Below are positions 20,407-30,387 of a DNA stretch of 64,000 bases, one piece after another; the stretch's first letter is position 1; each line of letters starts with the position of its first letter. The stretch is from Andrena cerasifolii (Eukaryota > Arthropoda > Insecta > Hymenoptera > Andrenidae). The translations under genes and the position numbers were made by a program. Where the stretch lies: the NCBI RefSeq assembly GCF_050908995.1, contig NC_135119.1:6014001-6078000 (forward strand). The letters run 5' to 3'. Below the pieces are notes generated by a model, which ran no database searches, was not told the origin of the DNA, and saw nothing but the letters and a program-made list of their open reading frames with translations.

Positions 20407-21935
20407 CACAGTGGTCTGGAGGGAGGCCAAAATTCAATCTGTCAATTTCAACTTTACAAAGTAATTCTTTTCTTTTTGTACGAGTTGACAACGTTCCGGA
20501 GCTTCTAAATCCGCGTACCTTTCCTTTTTCAGATGATTCTTTGATTAGATATAATATTACGAAGACAAAATCATGAGATTTTATGTGAATCTAATTGTTT
20601 TAATTGTTTTCATTATAGAACATTAAAATACGTGTTTATGTTATGCAGTTATAGAGGTAAAGAAGTATATTTCACTTATTTATATGCGCCATACGATTTT
20701 TTTAGTCGATGTACAAAGAGTGCAATGATTATATCAATTGAGATTTTTGAGAAGGCTTATAAAAAAATGATTAAGAGTGATTAACGCCGGACATTTATTA
20801 CATGAAAGCTTACACAATTGCTAACAAGTGCACGCAAATTTCCAGTGCAGTCTCCTGCAGTCTTCAATTCTATGCAGACTTTTAGAAATCACGCTCGAGG
20901 TATTTGGGCGTCCTAGACGCGTCTAGCTGCATAGACATTGCCAGATGTTTTCATTGCGTGTATATGTACAATACTTATTTATTTGTTTAGTTGTATTTAT
21001 TTACAAGGGGAGGACACCACGTGGTAGACAGCGATTTTGATGAGCCTTGGCACGATGGATCTATGTCGAAAATAAGTAAATAGGTGTCCGAGCGTTTCTG
21101 CCAATGGGCCTTAATAATAGAGATATTAAAAATTTCATAGTGACCGTGGGGTTTTAGTGGGTAAAAATCCCACACTATCCTGGCGCCCGCGGGAGATTCC
21201 CTTCTGGAGGCGTCGGGGTGTCTTTTGAAAATGTCTCCACGTTAAAAAAAACTTTATAAATTTTTTTTATAATTTTTTCTTTAACTTGAGGAAATCTTCA
21301 AAAGGCACCCTGACTCCTTCAGAGGGGAATCCCCCAGGGCGCCAGGGTAGTGTGGGATTTTTACCCACTAAAACCCCACGGCCACTATGAAATTTTTAAT
21401 AATAATACATGTAAGTATCTATATTATTAACGTCCATTGACAGAAACGCTCGGACAACCTATTTACTTATTTTCGATATAGATCCATTGTGCCATGTCTC
21501 ATCAACATCGGTGTCCTCCCCTTGTTAGTTAAAGATAGTGTTAGAACTGATTCTTTCTCCTCTTGTCTTCTCTAGTGCAGACGTGCTTTTTACAAAAATA
21601 TAAGTATTTAATTGAATTCCGTGATAAAATAATACTTTGTGCGGGAAAAATTGATATTTAATTTTCGCCACGAATTTTTTTTTGTTAGTGATAATAGTGT
21701 TTTTTTAATAATAATTTGCGATAAATAGTCGAATTATATGATACAAAAATGAATTTGCATTGGAAAAAATCGATATAAAGGTGTTTTAAATTCTGGCTAT
21801 AAATTTGAATCCTTCATCTTCAATTTGTCACTTTTGGTGTCAGACTCGTTATCAGTCACCTCAGAAACCCTTGATCACCAAGCTTGAGAGAAATTAGACT
21901 TTTGGCCGCTAAAAGTAGGTATCCAGACCACTGTG
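20407..21935. mobile_element. Transib-like non-autonomous element T2 with perfect CGACG duplications
   Basis: Both ends read inward CACAGTGGTCTGGA (14 of 14 identical). CGACG lies immediately outside on both sides (20402-20406, 21936-21940). From the left heptamer a 13-base spacer leads to CCAAAATTC (20427-20435); from the right heptamer a 23-base spacer leads to CCAAAAGTC (read inward, 21905-21897). A GGTGACTGATAACGAGTCTG segment near the right end matches the direct repeats in T1. A Harbinger-like copy (21004-21524) is inserted inside. No transposase frame survives. Confidence 0.8.
21004..21524. mobile_element. Harbinger-like foldback MITE, copy A2 (521 bp)
   Basis: CAAGGGGAGGACACCACG at the left mirrors GGTGTCCTCCCCTTG at the right, with TTA directly outside both ends (21001-21003, 21525-21527). 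The arms match copies A1 and A3 closely, including TGGGATTTTTACCCACTAAA. It lies inside T2. Confidence 0.9.
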
Positions 21936-21940
21936 CGACG

Positions 21941-22979
21941 CCGAAAGGTACGGAGAGAAAACACACTATCTATTGATAGTCACAGAAAGAAGCATATTTC
22001 GCGATAAAACTTCCTCCCACGTTCCCCGGCTGTCGCGTGGCTTGACAATCTTATCAGCATAACGTCCCAGACGATACGTTTGCAGTCCCAAAGCTGGGTA
22101 GAGCCGCTTATTCGATCGGCGGGAGTAGAACCGGGGATTTTCTCACAATGGAGCGATTTAAATGCATTCCTTACGTCAGGTACCTGCCTTTCCGGAAGGA
22201 TACCCCGCCTTATCGAAGAAAGTGATTGCATCATTTCGTGAAACGGTCTCGATGGTAGTCGTCGGGTGTCCCTGACATTTATCCATCTCCCGTTTCTTTG
22301 AAAAAAAAAAAAACGAGACCATGAACCCACCAGCTTGCTATTAACGACGACCTTTAACTGGCAGTTACTTTCCTGCACCTTTCCTCCAGCATTCTGGTTC
22401 CGTTCGTTTTTGTTCGCGCGATGTTTTCCCATATCGATCACGAGAGGCACGGCGGCTGTCGACCCAGGTGCCACGGTGAACTCGCGATTAATTGCTCTAT
22501 AATAACGGGACGATCGGGAGATCTCACGAGCCCCACATTCGAGCGTATCGTGGGTGGGTGGGTTGGATCGCTTCTGGTGTTCCATGGTACGGTGAAAAAG
22601 TAGGCCGCCCGGTTCATCTTCCACGGTGAAGTCTGCCGTGGCTTGGGAAACGCGAGGATGGATCGGCGGCAGGATAAGCCCCGTAATTTCTATCTTGCTT
22701 GTAACACGTAAAAATTCAACAGGATAATTACGCGTTTAATTGCTGGCCGCGCACGAACGCTACCAGCTGGCTTTTTAATACGTTCGACACACGTTCGCCG
22801 TATGCTTCTTCAAGGACGCGCGCGATAACCTCCGCGTAACGAATATTCGATGGTCTATCGTGGTCGAATGCGTTAGAAGCTCTCGCACACAAGGATGTTA
22901 AATATAAAAAGTACTCCTGAAATTCGGTAACGAAATATTAACGACCCCCAAAACTTTTGAATCCACCCAATCCCCAAGG
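21941..22979. other. Unique sequence containing the longest open frame of the window
   Basis: A minus-strand frame of 214 codons (21980-22624) has no ATG at its nominal start, runs through an A/T homopolymer (FFFF) and shows no domain. I treat it as chance. Confidence 0.4.
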
Positions 22980-22987
22980 CTGTCGCC

Positions 22988-23230
22988 CAGTGGCGCAGTG
23001 AAGATTTAATCTTGGGGGAGCCGAGTTGAACGGATAGAAATATTTTTAATGCGAATTCAACAAAATTCGTTAGGTGATTATAAAAATTTATTTAAAGAAT
23101 AAACCCCAGTTTTCTTCTCTTTTTACAAAGCTCTTGAATTACTTCAGTCGTGGTTACATTAATCCTCTTTTTCCTTTTTCTTTGGGGGTACTTGGGCCCC
23201 TTGCCTCCCCTCCCTCTGGGTGCGCCACTG
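22988..23230. mobile_element. hAT-like MITE, 243 bp
   Basis: The termini CAGTGGCGCA and TGCGCCACTG are perfect 10-bp inverted repeats. The outside 8-mers ctgtcgcc and ttgtcgcc differ at one base, the 8-bp duplication expected of hAT elements. The internal sequence is shared with 542-1108 and 10795-10910. Confidence 0.9.
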
Positions 23231-23344
23231 TTGTCGCCACAACAGCAACAGAATTCTAGCAGTAGTGCGAAGAATCTAGTGCTGATTTGACGCAAGCTTA
23301 TTTGGTCTTACAGAACGAAGAAGATCGGTGGAGAGGGTGTGGCC

Positions 23345-23573
23345 CAGAGTCGGGCAAAATGTAATCTAATTACAAATTGCAACTTATAATTAAACTGTAA
23401 TTATGTAATAAATTGCACATTATTTTCTGTAATCGTTCATTCAGATAGTTGACAAAACCAAGTGATCAACTACCTAAACGAACGACTACAGAAAATAATC
23501 TGTAATTAATTACACAATTACAGTTTAATCGTAATTTCCAATTTGTAATTAGATCACACTTTGCCCAACTCTG
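23345..23573. mobile_element. hAT-like foldback MITE, 229 bp
   Basis: CAGAGTCGGGCAAAATGTAA at the left mirrors TTTGCCCAACTCTG at the right, and the inverted arms continue through AATTACA-type repeats to a centre near 23460. The flanking 8-mers gtgtggcc and gtgcggcc match at 7 of 8. CAGAGTTGGGCAAA-type ends are typical of hAT elements. Confidence 0.9.
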
Positions 23574-24720
23574 GTGCGGCCAGGGTGCGACAGAGCAGGG
23601 TTCAGCACCCAGAAGTCGGTGAGTGAAAAGAAATTGTACAATATTATAAACTCCCAGGCATCAATTTGTATGAAGTAGGTAACGAGTTTGGCAAGGGAAA
23701 TCTCGAACTGGCGGCGTGGATTTCATTCCTCCGCTGTTTAACCTTTCTATCATAACATAATGAGCACACCAATATCAATTATCAGGGGACAGCCTTTGAG
23801 TTGCACTTGGCATGCGCTATAGAAACACTTCGCTCGCTTCGCTATCCATTCTTGTATCCTCACAGTGACCCAGAGAGCTACTCTACGCGGGTTTCGCGGA
23901 AATATCATTTTTACGAGGGGAATGAATCACTCGCAGGTACTTCGGTCCCGCCGTAACATCAATTTGCCACTCTGTCGTTTGCTCATCCATCTGTTCGAAC
24001 GGTGTCGAATCGCGTTCCTGGCAAGTACGCGACGAGAGCCTCGCGTACACGTACATTTAACTGTTGCCAACGGACCTTTGATGTAGCACCGGCACTCTCG
24101 CGAGCCGAGCGAGCTCCGCCGAGCCGGTGGAGCGTCTAGAAAGCACTCTGCGGCGGTATTCCTCGTAAACCGCGTATAACGGGCACGATCGAGCAACGGC
24201 GGGGCTAATGGAACGCCAAATAAAGCCAGACGTTCGCGAAGAGAAATTAGGTAATTAAAAGCGAGTCGGCGGGAACGTTCGGTGCTGTAATTTTGAAGGA
24301 TCGCCGCTCGCCTGGCTGCAGGGTGGATCTGCTCGCGGGCGGAAGGCTTCGGTATCGAGAGTGGCCGAGTTAGCGCGATCGGCTCGCGAAAATTATTCTC
24401 ATTTTACTAGGCGGGTTCATTGTGACCGCCCGAGTTGGTCATTGTTCGTTTCGCTCATTTTTCCATCTCTATTCAGCGTAGCCTTTTTTTCCAGATCGCC
24501 TCGTAAGTCGTTAAAGGAGAAACGAAGCGTATGCTTTTGATATTCACGATTCTATCGGTTATTGCTACTCCATTAGCCACGGCGTGGTATATCGTTTGCG
24601 GAGTACCTAATGCTCCCAGAGGGTTGGTACATTGGCGTATCGTTATTATTGATGGGACTGATGCGCGCCTTCGTGGTTTATTAAAATCGGATAGCAGATA
24701 ACAGGCCGACGACGCCGGTT

Positions 24721-24784
24721 TATATTGCATTCATCGATTCAACGTGACTTCATTGTAAGCGCTGCGAGGGACAACAATGAAGTC
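24721..24784. promoter_or_regulatory. Duplicated motif with perfect 11-bp inverted repeat, copy 1
   Basis: GCATTCATCGATTCA is followed by GACTTCATTGT (24746-24756) and its exact mirror ACAATGAAGTC (24774-24784), with a 17-base loop. The half-sites contain ACAATG, the core bound by Sox-type HMG proteins. The stretch is similar over about 64 bases to 25591-25654. It could be a protein-binding module or a transcribed hairpin; the sequence does not decide. Confidence 0.35.
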
Positions 24785-25590
24785 CAGGCTGTCTACTCGG
24801 TGCACGACCGTGTATCCACCCTCTCCCCTGGCGGCCGCGGAAAAACCTGCAGAGCCGCGTGCAACTCGTGCGGACGAGTGCACGCGCAGATAGCGGCCAG
24901 CTGCTGCCCGTACGTATTTACGGTTGAAATTTGTATCTACGACTGTGTAATTATATAACGATGAACGGCACGGTGTATAATTACGCTCGAGTTCACCCTG
25001 CGGCGATACCTGACAAATTCGCCAGATACGTGGGTCTCGGCGAACGAATGGCAGCGGAACGTGGGGGATATGAAGCGAAACTGATTGGGAAGACAAGGCC
25101 CCGGGAAAAGAATCCATTCAGAGCGATTCTTTCAGAGATCTTATAAGCGAGATACTGCTGGGAGGAATTGTTGAAAGGCTTTCTGAGATATCCTTGCTAG
25201 CGCAAGTGCGGCAATGCACAATCTCACTTGCACTTCCTATCCTCAGTGAAACCATCATCAAAGTCTACAGCTTGCCAGTGCCATCTCTCTTCGTCGAAAA
25301 AAAAGATTCAGCGTCCGGAGATAACTTCATGCTTATACAACAAGGCGCCAAGACACCTCGCGCCAAGTACCAAACGAATCCACCAATAAGAATGACCAAT
25401 GAAGAAGACTAATGATGCACAAAGCCTACCGCGGTTGAACATCCTCGGCGTCCAGCTCCCGTACGGAACGACTCAAAATAAAAAAAATACACTTTCATCG
25501 AACTCCTCGTGGGAATCCAGCCGCCGGGCTGGCAGTAAAAACCAGCGCGTCTGTAAAAATCCGCTCGTGATTGATTAAGTCGACTGGCTT

Positions 25591-25654
25591 TATCTAGCAT
25601 TCATCGATTCACCGGGGCCTCATTGTAAGCGTCGCGATGCCCGTCAATGAAGTC
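25591..25654. promoter_or_regulatory. Duplicated motif, copy 2
   Basis: GCATTCATCGATTCA is again followed by CTCATTGTAAGCG and CAATGAAGTC, 870 bases from copy 1. The inverted repeat persists as CTCATTG/CAATGAAG with one mismatch, while the bases around it have diverged. Retention of exactly the inverted half-sites in a diverged duplicate suggests constraint. Confidence 0.35.
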
Positions 25655-26204
25655 GAATACACGGAGCCAGCGTGCACGTACACACGCTCCCTTTCGACGG
25701 CGGCACCGGAGGAAAAGTCGCGCCGCGTGCGATCCGCCAGGCGGACCCTGGGACGCGCACCCCGCATACGTATACATAATGAATAGCGAGGCTGTATTAT
25801 TTTCTGCGGAGCGTGGATAAGGTTATGAATACGTAGCGCCGCGAGCACATATAACGCTCGTGAATACGTATCTATCCGTTGGACCACCCAGGCCCGCGCG
25901 TTAAATCCTTGCCAGCAGCTGCCCATTCGTCCATTACGCCCGTACGCCTGGCCGGCCAGGGAGCCAGAGGAGGCCGAGGAACACGGGGCCTCGTTCAATG
26001 CTTCCTTATGGACACCCTCGGCACTTCGATCCCTCGTCTTCGATCCTTCGTTCCCTCTGTTCATCTTCGTGCTGACGTCGCGACCAGCAGGTGTACGCGG
26101 CTGAATGTTTTCTGCGGCCATTATTCCGCTGGGGGGTCGCGGCAGTTGGGGGTAATTCGCTGATGGCGATTGGAAGATCGAAGAGCGAGGCTTAGGTCTT
26201 TTAA

Positions 26205-26931
26205 GGGGACGTTCCGGTCTAAAAGTCGATTTTTTTTATTTTATTTTTCGAATGTTCAACCTTTTAGGAATGCGTGTTTAAAAGGATTTGTTGAAATTCG
26301 TAAAATTCCTGAAGTTATAGGCATTTGAGTGGAGGGAAATGCATGGGTAACACCCGGCCACTCGGCACTCGCGTAAAACTTTAAACGCGTTTTTCTCGAA
26401 ACAGTGTTCTCAAAACGGTGGGCGCTGCATCTCCAAAAGTTATTATCCGATTCGACTGAAACTTTTTTTATTTTGAAGAATATACTTCTGGCTAGGGGAG
26501 GAACCAGAAAAATTACAAAAAATTAAAAATTTATAATTTTCAAAGGCGTTGGAAGGACGAAAATACAGGGAAAAGTGATTTCAAACTTGAAGTGTCGTTA
26601 TTTTCTAAAAAACGTCATTTTTGTAATTTTTTCTAGTCCCCCCTCCCTAGACAGAAGAATAATCTTCAAAATCAAAAAGGTTTCAGTCGAATCGGATAAT
26701 AATTTTTGGAGATACAGGTCCCACCGATTTGGATCAATTTTTTGACGCCTTGACTTTAACGATTCCCCAGTGCTGTCTGCAATGATTAATTATAAAACAA
26801 AAAATATATTTCTATAACTTAAGACATCCTCAATACAATGCAAAAAGTCCCATTAAATTATATATAGTAATTTTCCTTAATTAATTCCTAAAGATCACCT
26901 ATTTTTTGGGGCTCTAGACCGAAACCTCCCC
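26205..26931. mobile_element. TTAA-flanked foldback element, family C copy 1 (727 bp)
   Basis: GGGGACGTTCCGGTCTA at the left mirrors TAGACCGAAACCTCCCC at the right, and TTAA flanks both ends (26201-26204, 26932-26935). The central part is an inverted pair around 26570-26610, including TTATTATCCGATTCGACTGA and its mirror TCAGTCGAATCGGATAATAA. The outer parts of the two arms differ. Copy 2 is at 59204-59892 in the opposite orientation. Confidence 0.85.
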
Positions 26932-27032
26932 TTAAGATCTAAGGAGGTGGAAGAGTTGGAAGAATCTTATGAGTTGGATTTTAGTGGTTTGAAGAGGGGT
27001 GCTGGTATTTTTGTAGTGTAGAGGTTTCTTAA

Positions 27033-27502
27033 CCCTTAACTGGTATCGGTCGTGACTCTAAGCACGCAAAGTTCGCTGCAAAATTGCTGGTTGTCTAAGT
27101 TTGTAAACTGAGTTTCTAATTAATTTCATAATAACAGTTTAACTTCCTACGTTTCTATTATTTTTATACATTACCTACACTCCATTCCATATAAGAGCGG
27201 ACCTGCGCCCCTACCGATTTGCGACCGATCTGCGCAGCTCCCACGGATCTGACGTACGCGATTGGCCGTAGCACTATTGTGATTGGTCGTAGCACTTTCC
27301 CTGCCGGTTTCCTACCAATCAACAGTATTTCCCTGCGCGGAACGAGTCCGCTCTAAGGGGGAATGTAGTGTAAGAACAAATATTCACAGCGGTTGCTCTA
27401 TTTTCGACTCTACAAAATTTCTGTGTCCTTTTTTATTTCGGGTCTGCCACGACCCCAGTATACCAGTTACGTTTGAAAAAAAAACAGTATAGCAGTTAAG
27501 GG
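27033..27502. mobile_element. piggyBac-like MITE, 470 bp
   Basis: CCCTTAACTGGTATCGGTCG at the left matches CCCTTAACTGCTATACTG read inward from the right, with a second ACTGGTATACTGGGGTCGTG copy just inside the right end. TTAA flanks both sides (27029-27032, 27503-27506). The TTAA duplication and CCCTT start are what piggyBac elements show. Internal sequence is unique and non-coding, including a repeated GGCCGTAGCAC/GGTCGTAGCAC near 27270. Confidence 0.8.
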
Positions 27503-27506
27503 TTAA

Positions 27507-28840
27507 TGTGGATTTGCTTGGTAGATGGAATTTTGAATCTTCAGATTATTTATTCACTTGGATGAAGGAAACCCGGCGTGAAATTTGAAAGCGATAGGGT
27601 ACAGGGATCTTGAAATTCCAGAGTAACTCGGGATTTTGATTATTCGTTAATGTGGAATGCGAATCAATCATCGTTAAGCGCTGACGTTACTGTCTGTCCT
27701 TTTCCATTGCTTAATGGGCCTTGATGCGTGCGCTATTCACTTCCGCGGCGAGCGTCGAGAAACCGCGCGTTTCACACCCGTCTATGAAAATAATTTCGCA
27801 CCTATCGGCGCCGTTTAGCATCGCCGCGAGAGAGACGGCAGGAATTCCTATTTATTACGCCCCTCCTCGCGGACTAATTTGCACTTGTCGGTGCTATCGG
27901 CGCCGGTCTTCCAGGAACTTTTCAATTAATGTGGATTTACGTTTTCCTGTTTAGCAGCTACGCGGCAGGCTGGCTCTGTTTAATGACAAAACTTTTCTAG
28001 CTCATCGCCGGCCGTGCGTCTCGTACCTCGCGTTCGCGTCGCCCCGACAACTCCGCAACCTTCTGGCCCGTTAATCGATTTCCTATCCGTTTCGACTCAT
28101 TGTTAGCGGCGGCATTGGGAATTTCTCCCATTAAACGTGCAAAAGCGCGGCATAATTCTGTTGCCGCGAAATTGCTTGTGATTGTCCGCTGAAACGGTCG
28201 TCCTCGTTGGCGAAATAGAGCGCGGCGTTATCGTTACTCTTACTGCATGCATTATGCATTTACTTTCATTTCATTTGTTGTTTTATTTATCCTTAACGCT
28301 TTTGCGCGCAAGAGTGCCACGGCTAGGCTCCCTCGTTAACGATACGTCCACATGGGAAAGCTGCGGCGCCATTAAACCCGCCAGGTAAATAATTGTAAAA
28401 CGACACCGTCGCGTCTATCGGGATTTAATTATCATCTATATTGTGCCCGGGCTCCGGAGACGTTCGGCTTTTATCCGTGCCGCGATGGCCACGGTATCGA
28501 TGAACGATCGAGTGCGCTAGACGTGAACGTACGCTGGGCTCGCGAGCAGACGCTAAAAGAAGGTTAAAATCTCTCGTAATTTGCGGAGTGCCGTGAACGA
28601 TTAGCGCAAATGGCTCGTTCCAGCGTGTTCACGCACCTCCGCTAATGGAAATCGGTAATCCTACGATTTTCACGTTTTTTTTTTGCGGATTACGTAAAAA
28701 ATCGTGGGAGGCTGTCCGATGGGTCGCGGGGAAATTAACGTCCAGGTGGGTCTCCTACGTCGAGACGAGCGAAAATTTATGACCTACGATTTATCAGCGA
28801 AGAAGCTATTTGAATTTCAAAAGGATCGAGATGAACTCTG
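27507..28840. other. Unique sequence, no gene recognised
   Basis: Open frames at 27721-27954 and 28182-28388 plus show no domain; the second ends near a GCCAG|GTAAAT donor-like site without a clear acceptor. Confidence 0.4.
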
Positions 28841-29475
28841 TAGGGTAAATTAGCCGAATATGAGACCCACTTCTTAAAAACGTCATAACTCTTGACTAAG
28901 AACACTTTTATTAAAATTTTACGTTTTAAAAGTAGAACTTGTACTGTTTAGCAAACTACTGGAAAGTACTATCCTAATGTGAGACCCAGTTTGTTTTTCC
29001 TGAAACTTATTTTTTCTTTCTTTTTTTTTTGTTATAAATACGGCATGTGAAATCTATTTCTTCACTACCGCAATCTTCGTGGGCCCACCAGCGAAGTCTT
29101 CACGGGCCCACCACGCCCGACAGAACACTTGCCTGAGGAGTAAAGACCTGTGCAAAACAAGAATTCTGTATCATAATTTTCTTTCTCAATCACTTTCATC
29201 ATTCAGAACGAATTTCTTCTTCACTCTCATCAGTTGAACTCTCACGGGGTCTCAGATTCGGTAACTATAACACGATAACTATTAAGTAGCTTCGAAGTTA
29301 AGTCTTCATCATTTTATTTGTGAAACAGTAACAGTATTTGTGAAAATCATTATACCACTTTAGAGTCAAGCGAGACAAAACAACAAATACACGGTTAGTT
29401 AGTAAAGAAATAGCATCGTTATAACATTCAAGAGTTCTGTAACGGAGATAAGCTGGGGTCTCATATTAGCTGAGG
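28841..29475. mobile_element. Probable decayed transposon with four TATGAGACCC-type motifs
   Basis: Four related motifs stand two forward and two reversed: GCCGAATATGAGACCC (28853-28868), CCTAATGTGAGACCC (28973-28987), GGGGTCTCAGATTCGG (29246-29261) and GGGGTCTCATATTAGCT (29455-29471). This layout of terminal and subterminal inverted motifs is common in Tc1/mariner-type elements. Outer ends do not match well enough to fix a boundary or duplication. Confidence 0.4.
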
Positions 29476-29725
29476 TCGTCATATTCCGATACTTTTGTAA
29501 TGTACTGACCCTTTCTTATCGTTTTTCTCCGACTTTCTCTGTAAACATGATTCACACTAATTACCCAAATGCTGCGTAAATGTAAACACTGCGTTATCCC
29601 TGCTACCCATCGTTATGTTAGCCAATGCGTAACCTATCCAAAATCCTGCAATTCTGCCCTATCCCGTCATCCCCTCTCTTACATTCAGAAACCTTTAAAA
29701 CCCAGCACAGTCCCTTATCCTACAG

Positions 29726-30379
29726 CAGGCCTTCCCAAGTAGGGGAAATGCACTCCTAAAACAGATGTTTGGGTTCTCCTTCCACCGGTGCGCCTTCAGC
29801 TAAGGTGGGACGACTCCTACAACCCTCTCTCCGAGGAGACAGTAACGTCGCTGGAAAGTACCAAATGTGTCAAATTTTTATAGGAAATTTCATAATGACT
29901 TAAAAATAGTAGGAAAAATTAAAATTTAAACTAGTTTAAAAATTAAAATTTAAACTAGTTTAAAAATTAAAATTTAAACTAGTTTAAAAATTAAAATTTA
30001 AACTAGTTTACAAATTAAAATTTAAACTAGTTTACAAATTAAAATTTAAAGTAGTTTAAAAATTAAAATCTAAACTAGTTTAAATTTTAATTTAACAATG
30101 TATGTAATACATTTTTTGTAATTCTTTTTACGTCATTTTGAAATGCTAGTTTAAATTTTAATTTTTCCTACTGCTTTTAAGTCATTATGAAATTTCCTAT
30201 AAAAATTTGACACATTTGGTACTTTCGCCCTAAAGCGCCCAACATGCTTCCCAGCGACGTTACCGTCTCCTCGGAGAGAGGGTTGTAGGAGTCGTCCCAC
30301 CTTAGCTGAAGGCGCACCGGTGGAGGGAGAACCGAAACATCTGTTTTAGGAGTGCATTTCCCCTACTTGGGAAGGCCTG
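29726..30379. mobile_element. hAT-like foldback MITE with perfect 8-bp duplication, 654 bp
   Basis: CAGGCCTTCCCAAGTAGGGG at the left is the exact mirror of the right end, and the inverted arms run more than 200 bases (TGCACTCC, AAACATCTGTTTTAGG, GGTGGGACGACTCCTACAAC, AAATGTGTCAAATTTTTATA). TCCTACAG lies on both sides (29718-29725, 30380-30387), 8 of 8 identical, so this is a comparatively young hAT-type insertion. A 24-bp tandem array fills part of the centre. The right arm has an extra 20-30 bases (CGCCCTAAAGCGCCC) not in the left. Confidence 0.92.
29925..30095. repeat. 24-bp tandem array inside the hAT-like element
   Basis: About seven units of AAATTAAAATTTAAACTAGT plus TTAA, with CTAG (or GTAG in one unit) at 29931, 29955, 29979, 30003, 30027, 30051 and 30075. 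Each unit contains the near-palindrome TTTAAACTAGTTTAAA. The array is on the left side of the element's centre only, so it arose after or outside the inverted-repeat structure. Confidence 0.85.
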
Positions 30380-30387
30380 TCCTACAG

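Larger units (their letters stand above)
23582..26200. other. Unique GC-rich sequence with a diverged internal duplication
   Basis: Apart from the paired motifs at 24721 and 25591, listed separately, I see open frames on both strands (24731-25117 and 25609-26121 minus) that lie over the duplicated segments but resemble no protein. Confidence 0.4.

Noticed and set aside
21980..22624. 214-codon minus-strand open frame, the longest in the window
   Set aside because: It lacks an ATG at its start, passes through a poly-A/T run giving FFFF, shows no domain, and such a length can occur by chance in this much GC-rich sequence.
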